Part shown: piece by piece, positions 54,627-63,680 of the stretch | Layout of the letters: each line of letters begins with the position of its first letter | How positions within the stretch are numbered: the stretch's first letter is position 1 | From: Sphingobacteriales bacterium | GTDB lineage: Bacteria; Bacteroidota; Bacteroidia; Chitinophagales; JADIYW01 | Direction: 5' to 3' | Length of the DNA stretch: 64,000 nucleotides | Assembly: GCA_016719635.1 (NCBI GenBank) | Contig: JADJYT010000007.1 | Coordinates: forward strand, 242,746-306,745 | Position numbers and translations under genes: made by a program | Notes under the pieces: model-generated | What the model was told of the DNA's origin: nothing | The model's database searches: none | The model's input: the letters and a program-made list of their open reading frames with translations, nothing else

Positions 54627-54661
54627 TTTATACGTATATTTACTTGTAGATTTATACGTAT
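54627..54661 (+). promoter_or_regulatory. Paired palindromic operators of the toxin-antitoxin operon
   Basis: TTTATACGTAT occurs twice, at 54627-54637 and 54651-54661. Each holds the palindrome ATACGTAT (54630-54637 and 54654-54661), with centres 24 bases apart; the second overlaps the antitoxin ATG at 54660. A TATATTTA box (54635-54642 region) lies between. Two equal sites spaced by about two helical turns are what an autoregulating RHH antitoxin would bind. Inference from pattern. Confidence 0.6.
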
Positions 54662-54920
54662 GACGGCAAAATTGACCCTTTCCATCGATGCCAAGATAAT
54701 TGAAAAGGCAAAAATCAAAGCTAAAAAAGAAGGCAAAAGTCTGTCTGCTATGGTGGAGGATTATTTGGCGTTTTCCGTACTGGATGTTCCCTATTATAAA
54801 TCAGAATATATAGAAAAAGTAGAAAAATTGGCTGGGTCATTGAAAATGAAATTACCCAAAGATTTTGATATCAAGAAAGACAAGCAGTCACGTCTCCTTA
54901 AAAAATATTATGGTGTATAA
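54660..54920 (+). CDS. DUF6364-type (ribbon-helix-helix-like) antitoxin
   Basis: 86 residues. KLTLSIDAKIIEKAKIKAKK followed by EGKSLSAMVEDYL is the RHH/DUF6364 pattern found in antitoxins partnered with PIN toxins in Bacteroidota. The C-terminal half (YIEKVEKLAGSLKMKLPKDF and on) would wrap the toxin. Its end overlaps the PIN gene start by 11 bases. Duplicated palindromes at the promoter support autoregulation. Confidence 0.82.
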   Translation: MTAKLTLSIDAKIIEKAKIKAKKEGKSLSAMVEDYLAFSVLDVPYYKSEYIEKVEKLAGSLKMKLPKDFDIKKDKQSRLLKKYYGV

Positions 54921-55332
54921 TGTATTTATTGATTCTGATATCATACTTGATTTTCTTTCCGAAAGAAAACCATTTTTTAAAGATGCCAAACAAATACTCA
55001 CATATGCTTCTCTCAAAAAGATTAAATTACACACTTCCGCAATTATTTATGCTAATGTGTTTTATGTTTTAAGAAAAGAATTCTCTCCGGCAATGGTAAA
55101 ATCAAGGTTAATTGACCTTTCAGAGATGATACAGATAGTAAATACGACGCATGATTCAACTAAAAATGCCCTGCATTCCGATTTTTCCGATTTTGAAAAT
55201 GCCATCCAATATTATACGGCACTTGAAAATAAATGTGCTTTTTTAATTACACGAAATTTAAAAGATTTCGGGAAGGCAAAAAACATTCGTGTATTAACGT
55301 CAGCTCAATTTTGTAAATTATTTGTAAAATAA
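54910..55332 (+). CDS. PIN-domain toxin (VapC-like)
   Basis: 140 residues from the ATG at 54910; a longer frame to 54865 would run inside the antitoxin gene. MVYNVFIDSDIILDFLSERK holds the first acidic residues (Asp8, Asp10). SDFSDFENAIQYYTA and CAFLITRNLKDFGKA are the later PIN motifs; the usual DFEDA reads DFENA here, so one acidic position may be lost. It would act as an RNase, cutting tRNA or other RNA, held inactive by the upstream antitoxin. Confidence 0.85.
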   Translation: MVYNVFIDSDIILDFLSERKPFFKDAKQILTYASLKKIKLHTSAIIYANVFYVLRKEFSPAMVKSRLIDLSEMIQIVNTTHDSTKNALHSDFSDFENAIQYYTALENKCAFLITRNLKDFGKAKNIRVLTSAQFCKLFVK

Positions 55333-55337
55333 ATTAA

Positions 55338-56117
55338 TTGCAACAGCTATCCATCAATATCATTGCCGGTAAAAAAGTCTATTTTATCTCCGATTTGCAC
55401 CTAGGTGCCCCTGATGCTGCAGCCAGTTCGGAGAGAGAAAAGAAACTTTGCCGTTTTTTGAGTGCTGCGAAATCAGACGCGCAGGCCATATTTCTGATAG
55501 GGGATACGTTTGATTTCTGGTTTGAATACAAACGGGCAGTGCCGAAGGGATTTGTCCGTTTTCTGGCGAAATTACTACAGCTCAGGGACGATGGGATTGA
55601 GATCTATATCTTCATCGGCAACCATGATTTGTGGATGAAGGATTATCTGAAAAAAGAAATAGGAGCAACAATCTTTGACGACAAAGTTAAACTAGAATGT
55701 AATTCCCCTTCAGGGGTCAGGGGTTTCCTGCTAGCACACGGCGATGGCTTAGGTCCCGGCGATGCCAAATATAAAATCCTTAAAAGAATTTTTACCAATA
55801 AGCTTTGTCAATGGCTGTTTCGCTGGCTGCATCCTGATATTGGTATAAAAATTGCACAACTTTGGAGCAGGCATACCTTCACGGACCCAACAATAGAGGT
55901 ATTTCACGGGGAAGAGAAGGAGTGGCTGATTCAATATTGCAAAAGAAAACTGACCGAACATCATTTTGATTATTTTATTATGGGACACCGCCACCTTCCG
56001 ATGGAGATACAACTCAGCGATAGAAGCACGTACATTAACTTAGGCGACTGGATTATCAACTGTAATTATGCCGTTTACGACGGCGAAAAGGTGAAAATGG
56101 TAAAATATGAAGACTGA
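55338..56117 (+). CDS. lpxH: UDP-2,3-diacylglucosamine diphosphatase-like (LpxH)
   Basis: 259 residues starting at TTG (55338); no suitable ATG lies nearby. Metallophosphatase blocks are all visible: ISDLHLGAP, IGDTFDFWFEY, IGNHDLWMKDY, LLAHGDGLGPGD and MGHRHLPMEIQ, the set for a two-metal calcineurin-like fold with LpxH-type HGDG..GD. It releases lipid X in lipid A synthesis at the inner membrane. It overlaps the next gene by 11 bases. Confidence 0.87.
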   Translation: MQQLSINIIAGKKVYFISDLHLGAPDAAASSEREKKLCRFLSAAKSDAQAIFLIGDTFDFWFEYKRAVPKGFVRFLAKLLQLRDDGIEIYIFIGNHDLWMKDYLKKEIGATIFDDKVKLECNSPSGVRGFLLAHGDGLGPGDAKYKILKRIFTNKLCQWLFRWLHPDIGIKIAQLWSRHTFTDPTIEVFHGEEKEWLIQYCKRKLTEHHFDYFIMGHRHLPMEIQLSDRSTYINLGDWIINCNYAVYDGEKVKMVKYED

Positions 56118-56961
56118 AAATGGAAATAGCCTGTCTCTTAATTGCACATCGTGTTTCAATAAACATATTTATAGATTTATCTTTATTGTACTGTCTTCTT
56201 TATTCTTTATTCCTGTTGCCTTTCCCGGCACCCCCATATATTTTAGAACGATAGAGAAATCAAAGCCGGATGATATTTTCATCAACACGACCAATGACAT
56301 TTTCCTGTTGAAGAAAGGCATCGTGGAGCGGTATAATTCCGACGGCGTCTTTATCCAGAACTACGGCAGCATTTACATCAACGAACATACGGAAATCATC
56401 AGTGTCAATGGATTTAAAACAATCCTGTTTTCACCCGATTACGGGAAGATCATTCAGCTGGACAACCGCCTCCGCGAGCTGGATGTCGTAGATGCATATA
56501 GTCTGCAGAATTACATCATTACCTGTATCGGCTCTTCATATGATAATAATTTTCTGTGGATCTGGGATGCCGCTACCCAGCGTTTAGTTAAGATGGACAA
56601 AGATCAGAAAGCCATCTTTACCAGTAATACCATCTCCATGTTAACCGGTAAAAAAATTAATCCGAGACAAATCCTGGAATCCGGCATATTGCTGTACCTG
56701 GTGGACAGACAGGATGGCATTTTTATTTTTGACAATCAGGGAAATTATATCAAAAACATCCCGATAGAAAATATCCGTAATGTGACTGTTATTGACGGGG
56801 CGCTGTATTATGTAAAAGATAATACTATCTACAGTTACGACAATCTCACGTTTACGGAAACGCGTTATACAAAAACACCGGAATTAAGGAATATTCAAAT
56901 CGGTAAAACAATTATCTGCGGAGTAAACAAAGACGGATTTGCGGAAATCTGGAAGTTTTAA
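56107..56961 (+). CDS. Secreted beta-propeller-like protein
   Basis: 284 residues. A hydrophobic segment near 23-40 (FIFIVLSSLFFIPVAF) acts as a signal or anchor, preceded by an unusually long 22-residue polar leader, so a later start is possible. The rest has repeating strands such as NDIFLLKKGIVERYNSDGVF, KIIQLDNRLRELDVV and GIFIFDNQGNYIKNIPIEN, resembling a six-bladed propeller. It is translationally linked to the lpxH-like gene (11-base overlap). Function unknown. Confidence 0.65.
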   Translation: MKTENGNSLSLNCTSCFNKHIYRFIFIVLSSLFFIPVAFPGTPIYFRTIEKSKPDDIFINTTNDIFLLKKGIVERYNSDGVFIQNYGSIYINEHTEIISVNGFKTILFSPDYGKIIQLDNRLRELDVVDAYSLQNYIITCIGSSYDNNFLWIWDAATQRLVKMDKDQKAIFTSNTISMLTGKKINPRQILESGILLYLVDRQDGIFIFDNQGNYIKNIPIENIRNVTVIDGALYYVKDNTIYSYDNLTFTETRYTKTPELRNIQIGKTIICGVNKDGFAEIWKF

Positions 56962-57028
56962 TCGGATAGGAGGTCGAGATTTAAACTGTAATATCTCATG
57001 TCTCCTAATCACAAATCTCGTCTCTTTT

Positions 57029-57445
57029 TTATCTCAACCTATCCATCGATTTTACCAGGTTCTCATCGCTTTTAATGCTGCCATACGCCAGCATATTAAA
57101 AAGCAGGATGAACAATGGAAGTATCGCCCCGATACCGAATGTATAATTCCGTAGCCCAATATGCTGTGTGACGCCAAAAACAAACAATCCGATCAACGCA
57201 ACGGAAAGCATGATATTCACCAGGACCAACTTCATCTGTGTTCTTCTGTTTTTGAACAAAAAGATGGAAATAAGGCTGGTAGCTGCGACAACAATAGCGG
57301 AAATCATAACCGGAGTGACCTGTTTGATGGCCCATGTTTCTGTTCCGCCCTCCGGTGTCTTGATTTGTCCGAACGGAACGAAGATAAAGGCGATGCATGC
57401 CAGTGCAGCCAATAAAAGATAAATGGTTTGAACGCGTTGTATCAT
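57029..57445 (-). CDS. DUF4293 membrane protein
   Basis: 138 residues with four TM helices (about 7-25, 46-64, 73-93, 104-124). The start MIQRVQTIYLLLAALACIAF is the hallmark of DUF4293, a Bacteroidota-only family of unknown function. The last residues (GSIKSDENLVKSMDRLR) are also typical: the DENLVKSxDRLR end is strongly conserved. Convergent with the propeller gene and divergent from truA. Confidence 0.88.
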   Translation of the reverse strand: MIQRVQTIYLLLAALACIAFIFVPFGQIKTPEGGTETWAIKQVTPVMISAIVVAATSLISIFLFKNRRTQMKLVLVNIMLSVALIGLFVFGVTQHIGLRNYTFGIGAILPLFILLFNMLAYGSIKSDENLVKSMDRLR

Positions 57446-57509
57446 AAGGTAAAATTAGGGGGAATATACCAATTGTCAAAAATTAATACTATAAAAATCT
57501 GCTATCCCG

Positions 57510-57517
57510 TATCTTTA
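57510..57517 (+). promoter_or_regulatory. -7-type box of truA
   Basis: TATCTTTA ends four bases before the truA ATG (57522); one base differs from TAnnTTTG. Transcription would begin at about the start codon. Confidence 0.32.
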
Positions 57518-57521
57518 TAAC

Positions 57522-58262
57522 ATGCGTTATTTCATGCGGCTATCCTATAACGGAAAAAATTACTGTGGCTGGCAGCGACAGGAGAATGCTGTTTCCGTGC
57601 AGGAGGTGCTGGAGCAGAATTTGTCCAAAATATTTAATGCACCTGTAGAACTGGTGGGCTGCGGACGCACGGATACAGGGGTTCATGCAAAGGAATACTA
57701 TGCGCATACAGATACGGACGCAGTCCTTCCTGAAAATTTCATATACCGTATCAACCGGATACTGCCTGAGGATATTTCCATTGCTGAGATTTTTGAAGCA
57801 GTGGATGATTTGCATGCCCGATTTGATGCCGTCAGCCGGACCTATAAATATTTCATCCATTTTGATAAAAATCCGTTTCTGGAAGATTTCAGTTTTCAGG
57901 TACATGAATGGCGGCCGGATATTCAAAAGATGAACCATTGCATACAGCAGCTTTTTGGAGAACGCGATTTTGCTTCCTTTGAAAAAAAAGGAAGTGATAA
58001 TAAAACCTCAATCTGTAAATTGGAAAATGCTTATTGGGAAACTGCCGAAAACGGCTTGGTGTTCACCATTACGGCCAATCGCTTTCTCCGGAATATGGTG
58101 CGCCGCATTACGGCCGCATTATTAATGGTGGGTTTGGGAAAATTGTCTGAACAAGAACTGCTGGATGCTGTTCATGCAAAAGATTCGCTGGAGGTAAAAA
58201 TTTCGGTACCCGCAAAAGGGTTGTTTTTGTGGAAGATAACATACGATTTTAATGAAAAGTAA
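57522..58262 (+). CDS. truA: tRNA pseudouridine synthase A
   Basis: 246 residues. TruA makes pseudouridine at positions 38-40 of the tRNA anticodon stem-loop. Catalytic Asp51 lies in GCGRTDTGVHA; other signatures are SYNGKNYCGWQRQ, RFDAVSRTYKYFI and ANRFLRNMVRRI. Full length. It overlaps the ABC transporter gene by 11 bases, a gene pair common in Bacteroidota to my recollection. Confidence 0.95.
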   Translation: MRYFMRLSYNGKNYCGWQRQENAVSVQEVLEQNLSKIFNAPVELVGCGRTDTGVHAKEYYAHTDTDAVLPENFIYRINRILPEDISIAEIFEAVDDLHARFDAVSRTYKYFIHFDKNPFLEDFSFQVHEWRPDIQKMNHCIQQLFGERDFASFEKKGSDNKTSICKLENAYWETAENGLVFTITANRFLRNMVRRITAALLMVGLGKLSEQELLDAVHAKDSLEVKISVPAKGLFLWKITYDFNEK

Positions 58263-60016
58263 GCAGGTAAAAGGCAGTGACTGGGCGACACTCAAAAGGG
58301 TGATACGCCTGGCGTTGCCATTTAAGAGATTGTTCCTCCTTTCCTTCGCTCTGGGAATATTGGTATCTGTGGTGACTCCGCTTCGTCCGTACCTGATTCA
58401 GATTACAGTCGATAACAACATCATCGCGCAGAATGGAATAGGCCTCGAGTGGATGGGTTTTGTTTTATTGGTCTCGCTGATTGCCGAGTTTTTGGTGAAA
58501 TATCTATTTGGACTGAATTCCACTAAACTGGGACAAACCATCATGCTGAATTTACGAACACGCCTGTTCAATCATGTGCAAACCATGCGCCTGCGGTTTT
58601 TTGACAAAACACCCGTGGGCATCATCACTACCAGAACCATCAATGACATTGAGGCCATTAACAACATCTTTTCAGAAGGATTGATAACGATAGTAGCGGA
58701 CGTCCTGACCCTGATATTTGTAATCGGATTCATGGTGTTTATCAACTGGAAACTCGCCCTGGTGTGTTTAACGACATTCCCGATTGTATTGATAGCGACC
58801 TATATCTTTAAAGAAAAGGTGCGGGTTTCCTTTAATGATGTCAGAGAGAAAGTGGCGCAGCTGAATGCCTTTGTGCAGGAACATATTTCCGGTATGCGCA
58901 TCGTGCAGATATTTAATGCGCAGGACCGGGAATTTAAAAAGTTTGACAAACTGAACCATGAGCATTATTCAGCAAATGATAAGTCCGTGTTGTATTATTC
59001 CATCTTTTTCCCGGTGGTTGAAGTCATTCTGGCATTAGCCATCTCTTTACTGATATGGTACGGTGCACATCAGGTGATGAACGGGTTTGCAACAGTCGGG
59101 GTGTTTACTTCTTTCATATTATACCTGAATCTCGCCTTTCGTCCGTTGCGTATGCTGGCGGATAAATTCAATACCCTTCAAATGGGCATCATCGCATCCG
59201 AGCGTGTTTTCCGGTTGTTGGATACGGAAGAGAAAATAGAAGATAAGGGCAAGCTGGCTCCGGAAAAGATAAAAGGGGACATTGAATTTAAAAAGGTATG
59301 GTTTGCGTATAACGATGACGAATATGTGCTGAAAGATATTTCTTTCAAGGTGAATGCCGGAGAAACATTGGCCATTGTAGGTGCCACAGGTTCGGGAAAA
59401 TCATCTACGATTAATATTCTCAACAGATTTTATGAAATCCAGCAGGGAGAGATCTTACTGGATGCTGTAAATGCGCGCGAATACAAACTGAGTGCCTTGC
59501 GGTCTAACATAGGAACCGTGCTGCAGGATGTTTTCCTGTTCTCCGGTACGGTGATGGATAATATTACCCTGAAAAATCCGCTCATCTCAGAAGCGCAGGT
59601 GATAGAAGCCAGTAAGCTGGTGGGTGCGCATGATTTCATCATGGAACTGCCCGATGGGTATAAGCAGAATGTGATGGAGCGCGGCGCTACATTGTCCGTT
59701 GGCCAGCGACAGCTGATTTCATTTATCCGTGCATTGGTGTATAATCCCCAGATCCTGATACTGGACGAAGCCACGTCCAGTGTAGATACCGAATCTGGAA
59801 AACCTGATACAGCATGCCATAGAAACCCCGGTGAAGGGCAGGACTTCCATTGTGATTGCACACCGCTTATCTACGGTGCAGAATGCCGATAAGATCATGG
59901 TGCTGGACAAAGGAGAAATTAAGGAGATTGGAACACACGAGGAGTTATTGCAAAAGGAAGACGGCTATTACAGAAAACTCTATGAGATGCAGTTCAGGAG
60001 CGAATTGCTGGTTTGA
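58252..60016 (+). pseudogene. MsbA-like ABC exporter (TMD-NBD), frameshifted in the NBD
   Basis: Six TM helices (about 20-310) with LRTRLFNHVQTMRLRFFDKT are followed by an ATPase domain: Walker A VGATGSGKSS, Q-loop GTVLQDVFLFSG, signature LSVGQRQL and Walker B LILDEATSSVD. After SSVDTES an extra G at 59797-59798 shifts the frame. The other frame gives NLIQHAIETPVKGRTSIVIA, HRLSTVQNADKIMV with the H-loop, and the end at 60016. Restored length is about 588 residues, normal for an MsbA/ABCB-type lipid or drug exporter. Without repair the switch histidine and D-loop partner are lost, so the protein would be inactive. Confidence 0.85.
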
Positions 60017-60147
60017 TGAATGCTGTATATCTATCAGCGGCTTCATTCGGATTTTATTATTTCATTTTTTATTAGTATGATATAAAAAATGATTCGTACA
60101 TTTATATATTGGTATTTAATGCCTTATAGATGCAAGCCAGACGAATC

Positions 60148-62423
60148 ATGAAATATCTCAAATATCTCCCGCTTTTCTTTCTTTTCTGCTTCAGTTTATC
60201 CTGTAAAAAAGAAAAAGATACCAACACACCAGGTTCTTATGTATTAGGTCCAAAAACTGTTATCATTGATAATTCCACTTCGCTGGTACTTGAATCTTTA
60301 GACTCAGTTAAAGTGGTATTCGATGGAAATACAACCCAATTAGAAAGTTTAACGGTTGGAAGTATCATTGTTTCTGGAATTACTACCAATGCGCCCTATG
60401 GTTTTTTAAGGAAAATCACCAACATTCAAAAAAGCGGCACTATTTATACATTTACAACCGTTGAAGTATCCCTGCAGGAAGCCTTTTAAAGAATTGCATA
60501 TTGATTATACAAAAACTTTTACACCGGCAGATTCGGCATGTAGAATAAACGGTGTTGAGTTTTCGCTCGAATTTCCAAACATAATATTATACGACGGCGA
60601 TGGAAATAATAGTACTATTAATGATCAAATAAAATTAAGTGAAAATGTAGTAATGACTCCAACATTTCATCTGATTATTGATATTGGAGCATTGGGGACC
60701 AATTATTATAAAGTGGAAGGTTCTTTTGAAACGGCATTACAGCAATCGATAAGTGCCGGTGGCAGTGTGGGTAGCATTTCGAAGAAAGTAAAGATTTATG
60801 AACAACCATTAGCTCCGATAACGTTATTCGGGTTCTTGGTAATTAATCCGAATCTGAATTTAAATATCGGAGCAAATGCATCCATTAATGTTTCTGTTTC
60901 TGCAACCCAAAATATAAACAGCAATGTTAGTGCTTCCTTAGAATATAAAAACAGTACCTGGAATAAAGATTATACTCAAACCATGCAAGCTACCTATAAT
61001 TTTTCAGGGATTAATGGTAATGCAGATATGAAAATATTTTTAGAACCGGCTATAGAATTTAAATTATTTGATTCAGACAATTTAGAAGCGAGTGTTTCCG
61101 CACAAGGCTATGTAAAAGCATCCGGTACTTTATTGCCAGTTCCGGATTGCGAATTGAAAGCAGGTGTGAGTGCGGGAGCAGAAGCTAAATTTTTAGGTAT
61201 TGCCTCTGTATCCTATCCTGAGATTTTTGACTATTCCAAATCATTGTTTACTTGCTCCACCAATCAAGCACCGACAGCAGATTTTAGTGCAAGCCAGACA
61301 GCAATTACAACAGGCAATTCTGTCAATTTTACGGATTTATCTACAGGTAATCCAACAAGTTGGTCGTGGAGTTTTCAGGGAGGCACACCTGCAACATCTA
61401 CCTTGCAAAACCCTACCAATATTCAATACAATACAGCTGGCACTTATACTGTTTCACTTGTAGCAACAAATGCAAACGGTAATGATACAAAAACAAAGAC
61501 TGGGTATATTGTAGTAAGTGATGTTAACCCACAACTTCCTACTTTAACAACTACTGCTATTACGAACCCGGCAAATACCACAGCCACTTCCGGTGGAATT
61601 ATTACGAGCCAGGGTACCAGTTCCGTAACAGCAAGAGGCGTGTGTTGGAGTACTGCACAAAACCCAACTATTGCAAACAGCAAAACAACAGATGGCACAG
61701 GCACAGGAAGTTTTACAAGCAACCTTACAGGTTTAACAACCAACACTACCTATTATGTACGTGCGTATGCCACCAATACGACTGGCACTTCTTACGGTAA
61801 CGAGCAAAGTTTTACCACTACAGGTAGCTTAGCAAATTGTGGCACTGTTACAGATATAGATGGAATGTATATAATACAGTTACTATTGGTACACAATGCT
61901 GGATGGTAGAGAATTTGAAAACCACTCGATATAATGATGGCAGTGCCATACCTACTGGTTTGAGCGGTTTAACATGGGAATATACCACTTCTGGTGCTTA
62001 TGCCATTTATAATAATGACCCTGCCAACAAGGCCACTTATGGCATGCTATACAACTGGCATGCAGTAAATACTGGTAAACTAGCACCTGCTGGCTGGCAT
62101 GTACCTACAGATGCAGAATGGACAATCTTAACCACTTATTTGGGCGGTGATAGTATAGCTGGTAGAGTTATGAAAAGTATAAATTTATGGTTGAACCCAA
62201 ACATAGGTTCAACCAACAGCAGCGGTTTTACAGGTCTTCCTGCAGGTTGGCGGGACGGCTTTGGTTCATTCGGCGCTATTTGGAACTATGGGTACTTTGG
62301 ACGTCTACGGAGAATTATACAACTTATGCATGGTCTCGCAGTCTGTCTCGCTATAATTCAAATGCGACTAGGAACTCTAACTATAAGGGGAGTGGCTATT
62401 CTGTCCGTTGTGTAAAAGATTAA
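60148..62423 (+). pseudogene. PKD/FISUMP-domain lipoprotein with three frameshifts
   Basis: Starts MKYLKYLPLFFLFCFSLSCK (lipobox SLSC); an ATG at 60130 is an alternative. The frame breaks at a T-run at 60484-60487 (one base too many), near 61864 (one A short) and at 62296-62298 (one T short). Joined, the protein has a 370-residue beta-rich N-terminal region, a PKD domain (PTADFSASQTAITTGNSVNF at about 61270), an FN3-like domain (GVCWSTAQNPTIANSKTTDG) and a C-terminal FISUMP domain (IGTQCWMVENLKTTRYNDGS, YGMLYNWHAV, PAGWHVPTDAEW, SGYSVRCVKD). FISUMP proteins are surface lipoproteins of unknown role. This region is more AT-rich than the rest. Confidence 0.8.
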
Positions 62424-62440
62424 AAATATAAAACTGTACT

Positions 62441-63680
62441 ATGAAAAAAATATTCTTACTTGCTTTTGTTTTAGTTAGCATTTTAAAATTAAATGCACAA
62501 TCTATGTGCGGTACTGACGAATACGATGCATACTTAAAAAGAACCAACCCCACATACGCAGCTGAACGGCAAAAAATGGAACAGGAAATTTATTCTATTC
62601 TAAAAAATAAACATAATAATCCGAATGCTCGTATTACGCAAAATGATTGTCAACCTAGTGGTGTTTTTACTATTCCAGTGGTTTTTCATGTTATACATTT
62701 AGGAGAGCCAATTGGTACGGGTACTAATATTTCTAATGCTACTATTACATCTTCATTGGCAAACTTAAATCAAAGATTTAGAAGGATTATTGGTGATGGT
62801 GTGGATTTGGAAATACAGTTTGCTTTAGCAGTTCGTGATCCAAGTGGAAATGCAACAACAGGCATTAATCGAGTAAACGGAAGTAGTGTGCCAAAATATT
62901 CCTCACAGGGAGTACATCTATTTGATACATTGAGTGCAGATGGAATAAGAGTAAAGGATTTATCATTGGCCAAGAGATCAATATCTGAATATTTGGGTTG
63001 GGAAAATAGATGTTTGTGGATATGCTAATTTTCCTACTGATGAAGAGCACGAAGGTGTCTTTGTAGAATATAATTGTATATGGGGTGGTTTATTAGCACA
63101 TGAGATTGGACACTACTTTTCATTATATCACACATTTGATGGGTTACAGGATGCTAATGGTTGTCCTTATAATAATAACTGTTTAGCAGATGGAGATAAA
63201 GTTTGTGATACACCACCACATAATATTGATTCCTGTACCACCATGACGTGTTCAGTAAGTGGTGATTTTCAAAATGTAAGAAAGAACTATATGAGTTATT
63301 GTGGAGCATCATTATGGAGCAGATTTACTGTAGGTCAAAAAGAAAGAGTACGTGCTGCTTTATATGGAGATTATAGATGGAGTTTAGTTAGCTCTCCTGC
63401 ACTTCTACCAATTAATACGGCCTTAGAAGTTGGAATAGATAGTGTATTAAATAATTTAAGTGAACCTATATGTAATGGTAACTTTTTTCCTAAAGTTAAA
63501 ATTAGAAACAGTGGTACTTCAACTATTACGAATTTGAAAATAACTACATACCTAGATAATTTGTTGTTAAATACAACAAATATTAATGCTAATCTTACAA
63601 ATAATAGTTTTGCCGTTTATACTCTTAATAGTATTGACCTTTCTAGTTCAGGTACACATAATTTAAAATTTGTTATATAG
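62441..63680 (+). pseudogene. M43-type (cytophagalysin-like) secreted metalloprotease, broken
   Basis: A signal peptide (MKKIFLLAFVLVSILKLNAQ) precedes a prodomain-like region and VFTIPVVFHVIHLGEPIGTG, the usual M43 entry. The frame shifts near 63003-63010 and continues VCGYANFPTDEEHEG, then zinc site AHEIGHYFSLYHTF (HExxHxxxxxH), CDTPPHN and the Met-turn region NYMSYCGASLWSRFTVGQ. A CARDB-like beta domain follows (EPICNGNFFPKVKIRNSGTS). An in-frame TAG at 63678-63680 interrupts it, while the same frame continues EMNGNTSDYQNINNQVCKDI afterwards. The expected T9SS sorting domain is absent. Probably a pseudogene or a poor-consensus stretch. Confidence 0.78.

Noticed and set aside
56975..57020. 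Possible terminator: CGAGATTT/AAATCTCG before TCTCTTTTTTA
   Set aside because: Eight-base stem with a 30-base loop in a low-complexity TCTC-rich spacer; too weak to annotate, though transcripts must end near here.
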